A stretch of 24,363 nt of DNA from DASXTW01 sp046726275 (GCA_046726275.1 JBKPAF010000056.1:1-24363), one strand, 5' to 3'. Positions 14,591 to 21,501 are shown, counted from the stretch's first letter. The notes: a model not told the origin generated them from the sequence alone. Numbers and translations are program-made.

Positions 14591-14848
14591 GTGGCCGGCG
14601 GAGCGGTTGTCCGGATGTACTCGCGGCGTCAGTGCGGGCTGTGCGACGAGGCCCGGGAGGTGGTCCTGGGGGTCCGGGCTCGGACGACGTTCGACTTCGA
14701 CGAGGTCTTCATCGACGGCGACGAGTCGCTCGAGCTCGCCTACGGCCTGCGAGTCCCGGTAGTAGAAATCGACGGCGTCGAGGCGTTCGAGTTCGCCGTC
14801 GACGCGGCGACCCTGGAGCGGCTGACGGGTCCGCCCTCGAGGACTTGA
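14591..14848 (+). CDS. Glutaredoxin-family (thioredoxin-fold) protein
   Basis: An 85-residue protein with an early redox motif in YSRRQCGLCDEAREVV (CGLC at about 15-18) and VPVVEIDG, whose cis-proline region is the second thioredoxin-fold hallmark. It belongs to the small glutaredoxin-like group found just upstream of rex in many actinobacteria. It may reduce protein disulfides using a thiol partner, although this group is poorly characterised and glutathione is absent from most actinobacteria. The GTG at 14591 is used: a TAGGAT box sits 8 bases upstream and no ribosome site is seen, so the mRNA is probably leaderless. The gap to rex (87 bases) holds its own promoter and operator. Confidence 0.82.
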   Translation: MAGGAVVRMYSRRQCGLCDEAREVVLGVRARTTFDFDEVFIDGDESLELAYGLRVPVVEIDGVEAFEFAVDAATLERLTGPPSRT

Positions 14849-14887
14849 GCGAGGCGCTGCCCGGCCCCTCCACGGTCGCTTGTACCT

Positions 14888-14905
14888 TTGTGCGGCCATT
14901 CACAA
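14888..14905 (+). promoter_or_regulatory. Rex operator (ROP) upstream of rex
   Basis: The 18-base sequence TTGTGCGGCCATTCACAA matches the Rex consensus TTGTGAA-N4-TTCACAA perfectly in the right arm and at 5 of 7 positions in the left. Its left arm supplies a -35-like TTGTGC placed 18 bases before the -10 TAGAAT at 14912. Bound Rex would therefore block polymerase. Rex releases DNA at high NADH, giving autoregulated induction of rex-hemACDB when respiration is limited, as known for Streptomyces. Confidence 0.85.
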
Positions 14906-14911
14906 TCGCGC

Positions 14912-14917
14912 TAGAAT
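14912..14917 (+). promoter_or_regulatory. -10 box TAGAAT of the rex-hem operon
   Basis: TAGAAT matches the -10 consensus at five of six positions. Transcription would start about 7 bases later, right at the GTG (14925) of a four-codon leader ORF that ends on the rex start codon. Confidence 0.65.
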
Positions 14918-14924
14918 GGCCCCT

Positions 14925-14939
14925 GTGACTCTCACGTGA
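14925..14939 (+). CDS. Possible four-codon leader ORF (MTLT) coupled to rex
   Basis: GTG ACT CTC ACG TGA begins 7 bases after the -10 box, the leaderless distance used by other genes here. Its stop overlaps the rex start as GTGA, the overlap type that joins most operon genes in this window. It may let leaderless ribosomes reinitiate on rex, which has no Shine-Dalgarno. It could be chance because it is so short. Confidence 0.3.
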   Translation: MTLT

Positions 14940-15619
14940 GAGACCGGGCCATCCCCGAAGCCACTGTGGGTCGCCTTCCCATCTATTTCCGCGCGCTCGT
15001 GGATATGGCCGAGAGTGGGGTGACCACCATCTCCTCCGGAGACCTGGCAGGCGCGGCGGGGGTCAACTCGGCCAAAGTTCGTAAGGACCTCTCCTATCTC
15101 GGGTCCTACGGGACCCGGGGCGTCGGATACGACGTGGCGTACCTGATCCACCAGGTCCGGCGGGAGCTCGGGCTGACCCAGCACTGGCCGGTGCTGATCG
15201 CGGGGGCGGGGAACCTCGGCCACGCCCTGTCCAACTACAAGGGGTTCTCCGAGCGCGGGTTCCGCATCGCCGCTCTGGTGGACAACGCCGACGAGCGGAT
15301 CGGGGAGCAGGTGGACGGCATCGTCGTGGAGCACATCGACAGCCTTGCCGAGATCGTGCGTCGGGAAGACGTAGCGATCGGCGTGATCTGCACGCCGGCC
15401 GCCGCGGCCCAGGAGGTCGCGGACCGCCTGGTCGCAGCGGGGATCCGGTCCATCCTGAACTTCGCCCCCGCCGTGATCTCGGTCCCCGACCACGTCTCGG
15501 TTCGCAAGGTGGACCTGTCGATCGAGCTCCAGATCCTCGCATACTACGAGCAGCGCAAGGCCGCGCTGGCGGCGGTGAAGGGCGGCCGGGCGGCACTCGA
15601 CCTTGCCGCGGTCCCGTAG
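14936..15619 (+). CDS. rex: Redox-sensing transcriptional repressor Rex
   Basis: A 227-residue NADH/NAD+-sensing repressor. The N-terminal winged helix (about 1-80) contains IPEATVGRLPIYFRAL and the strongly conserved RKDLSYLGSYGTRGVGY (49-65). The Rossmann domain has GAGNLG (90-95) and the acidic residue of LVDNADERIG. The C-terminal helix (SVRKVDLSIELQILAYYEQ), which swaps between dimer subunits, is complete. Rex senses the cytoplasmic NADH:NAD+ ratio and represses respiratory and haem genes. The GTG at 14936 is chosen because the protein then begins right before the conserved IPEAT. The next gene hemA begins 30 bases after the stop. A matching operator lies 31 bases upstream, so the gene is probably autoregulated. 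Confidence 0.96.
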   Translation: MRDRAIPEATVGRLPIYFRALVDMAESGVTTISSGDLAGAAGVNSAKVRKDLSYLGSYGTRGVGYDVAYLIHQVRRELGLTQHWPVLIAGAGNLGHALSNYKGFSERGFRIAALVDNADERIGEQVDGIVVEHIDSLAEIVRREDVAIGVICTPAAAAQEVADRLVAAGIRSILNFAPAVISVPDHVSVRKVDLSIELQILAYYEQRKAALAAVKGGRAALDLAAVP

Positions 15620-15642
15620 GCTGATACCGGTCATGGAAAAGG
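15617..15642 (+). promoter_or_regulatory. hemA translation-start region with Shine-Dalgarno and a possible internal promoter
   Basis: GGAAAAGG near 15635-15642 is a Shine-Dalgarno 7 bases from the hemA ATG. TAGGCT (15617-15622) overlaps the rex stop and could be a weak -10. A minimal ORF (ATG GAA AAG GCG CCC TGA, 15633-15650) overlaps the hemA start as TGATG. Read-through from the rex promoter is the simplest expression route. Confidence 0.35.
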
Positions 15643-15649
15643 CGCCCTG

Positions 15650-16930
15650 ATGTCGGTGCTCGCCCTCGGCGTGTCCTATCGGCTGGCTCCGGTCGAGCTG
15701 CTCGAACGGCTCTCGTTCGTGGAGGACGACTACGCTCCCGCCTACGACAGCCTGAAGAAGATGGGTGAGGTGCAGGAGGCCGTCGTACTGTCCACTTGTA
15801 ACCGCGTGGAGGTCTTCGCCGAAGTCTCCAGCTACCACGCCGGTTTCCTCGCCCTGAAGCGGTTCCTCTCTGAGTCGCGGAGGGTCTCCCCGGAGGCATT
15901 CGCCGAGCCGCTGTACTCCCACTACGAGGACGACGCGGCGGAGCACCTGTTCTCGGTGGCTTCGGGGATCGATTCGATGGTCCTCGGCGAGCCCCAGATC
16001 CTCACCCAGGTTCGGGAGTCCTTTCGGCGGGCCGAGACCGATGGAGCAACAGGACCAATGCTGTCGAGCCTGTTCCGGGCGGCCATCCGCACCGGCCGGC
16101 GGGTGAGGGCGGAGACGGCCATCGGGACCTCCCCGGCGACGTTCGTGGAGGTCGGGACGTCCTTGGCCGAACAGGAGCTGGGTGGGCTGGCCGGCCGGTC
16201 GGCCGTGGTCGTGGGAGCCGGGGGCATGGCCAGCTTGGCCGTCAAGCACCTGAAGGGTCGCGAGGTGGGACACCTCCGGGTGGTCAATCGAAGTCTCGAT
16301 CGCGCCAGGCGTCTGGCCGCTCGAGCGGGCGGGGAACCGCACGGGCTGGACTCGCTGGTGGCGGCCCTGGCCCAAGCCGATCTCGTCGTGACCTCCACCG
16401 GAGCCGCGGGCACGGTGATCGGTCCCGAGGCCGTGGGCGAGGCGCTCGCCCGCAACGGTCGAGGATCGCGGCCGCTGTTCCTGCTCGACCTGGCGGTTCC
16501 TCGGGACGTCGATCCGGCCGTGAGGGACGTCCCCGGCGTCCGCGTGGCCGATCTCGACGACCTGAAGGGGATGCTGTCGGGCAACGGGACCTCGCCCGGG
16601 GATCTCGACAGGGCCCGGGCCATCGTGTCGGAGGAAGTCGCCCGGTTCGCCGCCTGGCGGCGCGCCGCCCGCCTCGCGCCGTTGATCCAGGCGCTCAGAG
16701 AGCGTGGGGCGAGGATCCAGGCCTCCGAGCTGGCCAGAGTGTCTTCCAAGCTGTCGTCGCTCTCCGACCGGGAATGGGCGGCTGTGGAGTCTCTCGCGTC
16801 CGGGATCGTGGCCAAGCTGCTGCACCATCCCATCGTTCGCCTGAAGGAACATTCGGGACCGGGTGCGGGGGACGACCTGGCTCGAGCCATCTCGGAGCTC
16901 TTCGGACTGGGCTTCGACCCGAGGGCCTGA
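15650..16930 (+). CDS. hemA: Glutamyl-tRNA reductase
   Basis: A 426-residue enzyme that reduces glutamyl-tRNA(Glu) to glutamate-1-semialdehyde with NADPH, the first committed step of the C5 haem pathway. The catalytic Cys50 lies in STCNRVE (48-54). The catalytic-domain motif SGIDSMVLGEPQILTQV (105-121) with His99 just before it is intact. The NADPH-binding GAGGMA is at 189-194, and the C-terminal dimerisation helices (RRAARLAPLIQALRERG onward) are full length. The ATG at 15650 follows a GGAAAAGG ribosome site. It lies 30 bases after rex and 55 before hemC in the classical actinobacterial rex-hemA-hemC-hemD-hemB order, so it is expected to be under Rex control. HemL, its partner for the next step, is encoded at 20102. 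Confidence 0.96.
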   Translation: MSVLALGVSYRLAPVELLERLSFVEDDYAPAYDSLKKMGEVQEAVVLSTCNRVEVFAEVSSYHAGFLALKRFLSESRRVSPEAFAEPLYSHYEDDAAEHLFSVASGIDSMVLGEPQILTQVRESFRRAETDGATGPMLSSLFRAAIRTGRRVRAETAIGTSPATFVEVGTSLAEQELGGLAGRSAVVVGAGGMASLAVKHLKGREVGHLRVVNRSLDRARRLAARAGGEPHGLDSLVAALAQADLVVTSTGAAGTVIGPEAVGEALARNGRGSRPLFLLDLAVPRDVDPAVRDVPGVRVADLDDLKGMLSGNGTSPGDLDRARAIVSEEVARFAAWRRAARLAPLIQALRERGARIQASELARVSSKLSSLSDREWAAVESLASGIVAKLLHHPIVRLKEHSGPGAGDDLARAISELFGLGFDPRA

Positions 16931-16985
16931 CCGGCGCGGACCCCGGCACTCTGGGACGGGAAACCAGAGGGGAAGCAGGACGTCG

Positions 16986-17885
16986 ATGAAGCTTCGGATC
17001 GGAACCAGACGATCCCGACTGGCCTTGGCCCAGGCGGAAGAGGTTGCGTACCACCTGGCCCTGCTCGGGATGGATACCGAGCTCGTCCCCATCACCACGG
17101 CGGGGGATCGCGGAGGCGTGTCCACTCCGGGCGGTGGAGGGCTGAAGGGCCTGTTTGTCGCCGAGATCGTCCGGGCCCTCCAAGTGGGTGAGGTGGACGT
17201 GGCGGTCCACTCGGCGAAGGACCTCCCCTCCAGCGACCCGGAAGGAGTCGTGGTGGCGGCCGTTCCTGAGCGGGCCGACCCCTTCGACGTCCTGCTGACT
17301 CGAGATGGGGAGCTGCGGCCGGGAGGCGTGGTGGGAACCTCGAGCATCCGTCGCAAGGCCCAGCTGCTCCGGTCCCGGCCGAGCATCTCTGTGCGGGACC
17401 TGAGAGGAAATGTCGACACCCGGCTGGCAAAGCTGGAGGCCGGCGAGTTCGACGGGCTGGTGCTGGCCGCCGCCGGGCTCGCCCGGTTGGGTCTGATGCC
17501 GCCGCACGCCTTGCCGCTTCCTCTCGAGGAGATGGTGCCGGCCCCGGGCCAAGGGGCCCTCGCGGTGCAGGCCCGAGTCGATGACGATCGAACCCGGAAG
17601 ATCGTCGAGCAGCTCGACCATCCGAGGTCACGAGTCGCCTACGAGGCCGAACGCGCGTTGGTGGGCCGGCTAGGCGGGGATTGCTCGATGCCGCTCGGCG
17701 CGTATGCCGAAGAGCGCGAGGACGGGGTCCGGCTGTTGGCGGTGGTCATCAGGCCGGACGGGAGCGACCTGGTGTGGGCGCAGGTCGAGGCCCCCTCGCC
17801 GGAGCGAGCGGCGGAGGAGGTCGCGCAGACGCTCCTCGACGGCGGGGCCGCAGACATCCTGGCGGAGGCCGGGGCAGGGCGGTGA
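16986..17885 (+). CDS. hemC: Hydroxymethylbilane synthase (porphobilinogen deaminase)
   Basis: A 299-residue enzyme that joins four porphobilinogens into linear hydroxymethylbilane. Motifs are in order: IGTRRSRLALAQ at the N terminus, GGLKGLF (51-57), HSAKDLP (75-81, with the catalytic Asp79), GTSSIRRKAQL (117-127), RGNVDTRL (140-147), and PAPGQGALAV (185-194). Cys233 in GGDCSMPLGAYAE is the attachment point for the dipyrromethane cofactor. The ATG at 16986 puts the conserved IGTRRS at residues 5-10; the longer upstream frame lacks family similarity. A purine-rich AGAGGGGAAG lies upstream, a little far from the start. The stop overlaps the hemD start (GTGA), so the two consecutive enzymes are translationally coupled. 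Confidence 0.95.
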   Translation: MKLRIGTRRSRLALAQAEEVAYHLALLGMDTELVPITTAGDRGGVSTPGGGGLKGLFVAEIVRALQVGEVDVAVHSAKDLPSSDPEGVVVAAVPERADPFDVLLTRDGELRPGGVVGTSSIRRKAQLLRSRPSISVRDLRGNVDTRLAKLEAGEFDGLVLAAAGLARLGLMPPHALPLPLEEMVPAPGQGALAVQARVDDDRTRKIVEQLDHPRSRVAYEAERALVGRLGGDCSMPLGAYAEEREDGVRLLAVVIRPDGSDLVWAQVEAPSPERAAEEVAQTLLDGGAADILAEAGAGR

Positions 17886-18685
17886 ACCCGAAGGAGACGA
17901 CCGGAGGGCCGCTGGCCGGTCGGGTGATCCTGGTGACCAGACCGCCGGAGCAGTCGATGGAGCTCACTCGGATCTTTATGGAGCGGGGCGCGCGGGTAGT
18001 GTCGGCCCCGAGCATCCGACTGGTCGCGGCGCCTCGGGGTCCGCTGGACCGAGCGGCCAGGGCGCTGGCCTCAGGTGCCTTCGAATGGGCCGTGTTCACC
18101 AGCCGCGCCGGCGTCGAAGCTCTCGGTCAGGCTCTGGCCAGAGCGGGCAAGAGGTTCCACGAGGTCCCGAGCCGCCTGGCAGTGGTGGGGGAGGGGACGG
18201 CGCGGGCGCTGGAGTCTCATGGGCGAAGGCCGGACCTGGTCCCGGCCACGTTCACCACATCCGCGTTGGGCCGCGCCATGCCCAGGGGGAGGGGCTCGGT
18301 GCTCCTGGCCCGGGCGGACATCGCGCCGGAGGGCCTGGAGGGCCACCTCGTGCGCAAGGGATGGAGCCCGGTGAGGGTTGACGCGTATCGAACCCGAACG
18401 GCGGGTCGCCTTCCCAGGGAGGCCGCCCGGGCCCTCCGGGCCGGCACCGTGGATGCCGTTACCTTTACCAGTGCTTCCACCGTGGACGGCTTCACGCCAC
18501 TGGCTCGGGCCCTGGGTGTCGACACCGTGGCGCTGCCCGATGCGGTGTGCATCGGACCGGTGACGGCTGCGGCCGCACGCCGCTCGGGATACCGCGTGGT
18601 GGCTGTGGCTCGGCCACATACAATCGATGGGCTGGTCGCGGCGGTGGAACGAGCCATGAGGTCGCGGCGGCGAAAGGAGAGCTAG
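17882..18685 (+). CDS. hemD: Uroporphyrinogen-III synthase, stand-alone
   Basis: A 267-residue enzyme that closes hydroxymethylbilane with inversion of ring D to give uroporphyrinogen III. HemD is poorly conserved, but the bilobed pattern is clear: RVILVTRPPEQS at the start of lobe 1, AVFTSRAGVEAL (about 72-83), SVLLARADIAPEGL, AVTFTSASTVDGF, and VCIGPVTAAAARRSGY near the C terminus. The GTG at 17882 overlaps the hemC stop. In Streptomyces and many other actinobacteria the hemD-position protein is fused to a CobA/CysG methyltransferase (over 500 aa). Here there is only the HemD domain, so sirohaem or B12 branching would need a separate methyltransferase. hemB follows after 5 bases. Confidence 0.93.
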   Translation: MNPKETTGGPLAGRVILVTRPPEQSMELTRIFMERGARVVSAPSIRLVAAPRGPLDRAARALASGAFEWAVFTSRAGVEALGQALARAGKRFHEVPSRLAVVGEGTARALESHGRRPDLVPATFTTSALGRAMPRGRGSVLLARADIAPEGLEGHLVRKGWSPVRVDAYRTRTAGRLPREAARALRAGTVDAVTFTSASTVDGFTPLARALGVDTVALPDAVCIGPVTAAAARRSGYRVVAVARPHTIDGLVAAVERAMRSRRRKES

Positions 18686-18690
18686 GCCGT

Positions 18691-19665
18691 ATGTCGTTTC
18701 CGCAGGAGCGGCCGCGCAGGATGCGCCGGACCCCGGCGCTGCGGTCGCTCGTCCGGGAGACCGATCTTTCGCCCCGTCACCTCATCGCGCCGCTCTTCGT
18801 GAAGGAAGGCGTGTCCGACCCCATCCCCATCCCGTCGATGCCCGGCCACGCTCAGCACACTCTCGAGTCGCTGCGCAAGGAGGCCAGGGAGATCGCCGAG
18901 AAGGGTGTGGTCGCGTTCGTCCTCTTCGGGATCCCCGAACGAAAAGATGCCGAAGGATCCGAGGCCTGGAATCCCGACGGCATCGCGCAGCGGGCGCTGA
19001 CGGCGCTCCGCGAGGAGCTCGGCTCCGAGCACGTGGTGGTCGCCGACCTGTGCCTGGACGAATACACGGACCATGGGCACTGTGGGGTGCTCGCGCAAGA
19101 CGGTTCGGTCGACAACGACCGGACGGTGGAGCTGTATCAGCGCATCGCGCTGGCCCAGGCCGCTGCTGGAGCGGATCTGGTGGCGCCCTCGGGCATGATG
19201 GACGGGCAGGTGGCCGCGATCCGCCGGGCGTTGGACGACGCCGGGCTGGCCTCGACGGGGATCCTCGCCTACGCGGCCAAGTTCGCGTCCGCGTTCTATG
19301 GGCCCTTCCGTGACGCGGCCGAGTGCGCACCGCAGTTCGGCGACCGAACGGGTTACCAGATGGACCCGGCCAACTCGGACGAAGCCGTGAGAGAGATTCG
19401 TACCGACATCGAGGAAGGCGCCGACCTGGTGATGGTCAAGCCTGCCCTCCCGTACCTCGATGTCGTCCGCCGCGCGAAGCAGGAGACCGGTTTCCCTTTG
19501 GCTGCGTACAACGTGAGCGGCGAGTACGCCATGGTGAAGGCGGCAGCCCAGATCGGGTGGATCGATGGGCGCAAGGCGACGCTGGAGATTCTCACCGGCA
19601 TCCGGCGAGCGGGCGCCGACCTGATCCTGACCTACCACGCCAAGGAAGCCGCCGACTGGCTATAG
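18691..19665 (+). CDS. hemB: Delta-aminolevulinic acid dehydratase (porphobilinogen synthase)
   Basis: A 324-residue enzyme that condenses two 5-aminolevulinates into porphobilinogen. The two Schiff-base lysines are Lys197 in AAKFASAFYGPFRD and Lys250 in VMVKPALPYLD. The metal region reads DLCLDEYTDHGHCG (119-132). It keeps Cys121 and Cys131 of the zinc-type CxCx7C site, but the middle Cys is Asp123, a mixed form typical of many actinobacteria. The AEKGVVAFVLFG and PSGMMDGQV (166-174) blocks are intact. An AAGGAGA ribosome site lies about 10 bases before the ATG, and hemD ends 5 bases earlier. It is the last gene of the rex-hem operon and converges with the DCC gene; only 7 bases separate the stops. 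Confidence 0.96.
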   Translation: MSFPQERPRRMRRTPALRSLVRETDLSPRHLIAPLFVKEGVSDPIPIPSMPGHAQHTLESLRKEAREIAEKGVVAFVLFGIPERKDAEGSEAWNPDGIAQRALTALREELGSEHVVVADLCLDEYTDHGHCGVLAQDGSVDNDRTVELYQRIALAQAAAGADLVAPSGMMDGQVAAIRRALDDAGLASTGILAYAAKFASAFYGPFRDAAECAPQFGDRTGYQMDPANSDEAVREIRTDIEEGADLVMVKPALPYLDVVRRAKQETGFPLAAYNVSGEYAMVKAAAQIGWIDGRKATLEILTGIRRAGADLILTYHAKEAADWL

Positions 19666-19672
19666 GAATTGG

Positions 19673-20047
19673 TTACAGCGGTCCGGCCCGCGCCCCCAGC
19701 CTGGCAAGCAGCTCACGATGCCTTGAGACCCACCGGTACACTCGCTCGGTCGTTCGAGGAAACGTCGCCGTGAGCGCGGCGAGCGGACGCCCGCCGGGGA
19801 GCAGTCCGAACAACGGCGGCGCGGCCGCTCCACCCGAATAGACCTTTCCCTCGGGAATCACCAGGTGCCAGGACCTCATCCTGGCGCGCTCGTCCATGTC
19901 GGGGAGGAGCTCCTCGGCCTCCTGATCCTGAAGTCGGACCGGCCGGAGCCGGCGCACTCGATCCCAGGCCAGGATCCTCTTCGTGGACCACCGGCAGAAC
20001 GGACAGTCGCCGTCGTAGAGCAGGGCTGCCTTCTCATCCGGGGTCAT
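19673..20047 (-). CDS. DCC-family (DUF393) thiol-disulfide oxidoreductase-like protein
   Basis: A 124-residue protein on the minus strand. The start MTPDEKAALLYDGDCPFCRWSTKRIL carries the family's DGDCPFC motif (YDGDCPFC at about 12-19), with a CxxC redox pair. A C-terminal RVYRWVSRHRELLARLG helix also fits the family. DCC proteins are predicted thioredoxin-fold oxidoreductases with no well-established substrate. The ATG at 20047 is preferred to a start at 20128, which would run into the divergent hemL. A TACGCT box lies 7 bases upstream, so a leaderless start is likely. Its place between hemB and hemL is suggestive but does not show a link to haem synthesis. Confidence 0.85.
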   Translation of the reverse strand: MTPDEKAALLYDGDCPFCRWSTKRILAWDRVRRLRPVRLQDQEAEELLPDMDERARMRSWHLVIPEGKVYSGGAAAPPLFGLLPGGRPLAALTATFPRTTERVYRWVSRHRELLARLGARAGPL

Positions 20048-20054
20048 CACGGTA

Positions 20055-20060
20055 AGCGTA
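20055..20060 (-). promoter_or_regulatory. -10-like hexamer TACGCT of the DCC gene
   Basis: Read on the minus strand it lies 7 bases before the ATG at 20047. Together with the box at 20087 it makes a compact 54-base divergent promoter region. Confidence 0.4.
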
Positions 20061-20086
20061 GAAGTCCGACGACCGCGCGGCTCCGG

Positions 20087-20092
20087 TAGCCT
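20087..20092 (+). promoter_or_regulatory. -10-like hexamer TAGCCT of hemL
   Basis: TAGCCT lies 9 bases before the hemL ATG. A CTCCTCC stretch rather than a Shine-Dalgarno sequence follows, so a leaderless or near-leaderless transcript is likely. No Rex-like dyad is seen here. Confidence 0.4.
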
Positions 20093-20101
20093 CCTCCAGA
20101 C

Positions 20102-21379
20102 ATGACCAACTCCGAAGAGCTGTTCCACGAGGCGAGCCGGGTGATCCCCGGAGGGGTGAGCTCACCGGTCCGGGCGTTCAGAGGCGTCGGGGGGACGCCG
20201 CGGTTCATCGCTCGGGGCGAGGGCGCCTTCGTCGAGGACGTGGACGGCCGGCGCTACGTCGATTACGTGCAGTCGTGGGGAGCGCTCCTGTTCGGGCACG
20301 CCCGCAGGGAGATCGTCGAGGCAGCGATGGAAGCGTCTGTCCGTGGCACCTCGTTCGGCACCCCCACTGAAGCCGAGGTTCGGCTGGCGGAGCGAATCGT
20401 CCATCACGTCCCGGGAGTGGAGATGGTCCGTCTTGTCTCCTCGGGGACGGAGGCCGCGATGAGCGCGATCCGGCTGGCCCGTGGGTTCACCGCCAGGCCG
20501 GGCGTGGTGAAGTTCGAAGGGTGTTACCACGGGCACTCGGACGCGCTTCTGGCCAAGGCCGGCTCCGGCGTGGCCACCTTCGGGTTGCCCGACTCCCCGG
20601 GAGTGACCCCGGGCGCGGCCGGGGACACCTTGGTCCTTCCCTACAACGACCTCGAGGCTGTGGACGCTGCCTTCCGCGCCGGAGGCGAGTCCCTCGCCTG
20701 CGTGATCCTGGAGCCCGTCGCGGCCAATATGGGCGTGGTCCCCCCGAAGGAGGGGTTTCTTCAGGGCCTGCGCTCCCTGTGCGACGGCCACCGTGCCCTG
20801 TTGATCTTCGATGAGGTCATCACGGGCTTCCGCGTGGCGTCGGGCGGAGCTCAGGCGCTGTACGGCGTGTCGCCCGATCTCACATGTCTGGGCAAGGTGA
20901 TGGGCGGAGGTTTCCCTTGCGCAGCCTTCGGGGGCCGTCGGGAGATCATGGAGTACCTGGCTCCCGTCGGACCCGTGTATCAGGCGGGGACCCTCTCCGG
21001 CAACCCGGTGGCGGTCGCCGCCGGCCTGGCCGCGGTGGGGTTGATCGAGCAGCTCGACCCCTACCCGGACCTCGCGGAGACCGGGAAACGCCTGGCCGAC
21101 GGCCTAACGGACACGTTCCGCGAAGCGGGACTCCCGGTGACGGTCAACCGGGCGGAGTCACTGTTCTCCCTGTTCTTCTGCGAGGGCCCGGTGACCGATT
21201 ACGCCCAGGCCCGAGCATCCGATCACGAGCTCTTCGCCCGTTTTTTCCACCTCATGCTGGACGAGGGCGTCTACCTACCGCCCTCGGGCTTCGAGGCCTG
21301 GTTCCTGAGCACCGCCCACGGGGATCGAGAGGTGGAACGAACGCTGCAAGCCGCGAGAGCGGCCTGTGCCCGGCTCTAG
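20102..21379 (+). CDS. hemL: Glutamate-1-semialdehyde 2,1-aminomutase
   Basis: A 425-residue PLP enzyme that moves the amino group of glutamate-1-semialdehyde to give 5-aminolevulinate, working directly after HemA. The N terminus has IPGGVSSPVRAF. The SSGTEAAMSAIRLAR block (113-127) binds the PLP phosphate, KFEGCYHGHSD (137-147) is complete, FDEVITGFR (236-244) holds the Asp that contacts the PLP ring nitrogen, and Lys265 in CLGKVMGGGFP forms the Schiff base. Full length for the family. It has its own promoter rather than belonging to the rex-hem operon. Its TAG stop shares bases with the stop of the convergent 34-aa gene (CTAG at 21376-21379). Confidence 0.96.
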   Translation: MTNSEELFHEASRVIPGGVSSPVRAFRGVGGTPRFIARGEGAFVEDVDGRRYVDYVQSWGALLFGHARREIVEAAMEASVRGTSFGTPTEAEVRLAERIVHHVPGVEMVRLVSSGTEAAMSAIRLARGFTARPGVVKFEGCYHGHSDALLAKAGSGVATFGLPDSPGVTPGAAGDTLVLPYNDLEAVDAAFRAGGESLACVILEPVAANMGVVPPKEGFLQGLRSLCDGHRALLIFDEVITGFRVASGGAQALYGVSPDLTCLGKVMGGGFPCAAFGGRREIMEYLAPVGPVYQAGTLSGNPVAVAAGLAAVGLIEQLDPYPDLAETGKRLADGLTDTFREAGLPVTVNRAESLFSLFFCEGPVTDYAQARASDHELFARFFHLMLDEGVYLPPSGFEAWFLSTAHGDREVERTLQAARAACARL

Positions 21380-21480
21380 CGAGACACCGTGAGGAGCAGC
21401 GTCACGAAGATGGCGATCATCATGATGGTGAACGCGATGAACGCGTCGCTCCCGTTCGTGATGGCTGCCAGCAGGTCCAC
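21376..21480 (-). CDS. 34-aa single-span membrane peptide at the end of the bc-type operon
   Basis: On the minus strand a GTG at 21480 opens a 34-codon frame. It starts VDLLAAITNGSDAF and then is almost wholly hydrophobic to LLLTVSR, giving one membrane helix at about residues 13-32. A strong Shine-Dalgarno GAGGAGG (21491-21485) lies 4 bases before the GTG, with a second copy 8 bases further away. The gene starts 21 bases after the stop of the 254-aa membrane protein, so it is the last gene of the quinol oxidoreductase operon. Small one-helix subunits are common in cytochrome bc, b6f and oxidase complexes, which makes a structural subunit plausible. No known family is recognised, and it is below the size limit of most gene callers. 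Confidence 0.65.
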   Translation of the reverse strand: MDLLAAITNGSDAFIAFTIMMIAIFVTLLLTVSR

Positions 21481-21484
21481 GCTA

Positions 21485-21499
21485 CCTCCTCGCCTCCTC
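21485..21499 (-). promoter_or_regulatory. Tandem Shine-Dalgarno GAGGAGG repeats before the 34-aa gene
   Basis: Two GAGGAGG copies, 8 bases apart, lie 4 and 12 bases before the GTG at 21480. This is the strongest ribosome-site signal in the window and argues that the tiny ORF is translated. Confidence 0.65.
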
Positions 21500-21501
21500 G
21501 C

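Noticed and set aside
14925..14940. Second Rex site in the GTGA-CTC-TCAC stretch
   Set aside because: Only 4-bp arms with a 3-base gap, not the TTGTGAA-N4-TTCACAA spacing.
14900..17419. Very long minus-strand open frame (839 codons) opposite rex, hemA and hemC
   Set aside because: It is the shadow of strongly conserved plus-strand genes in GC-rich DNA, and its translation is low-complexity with no domain.
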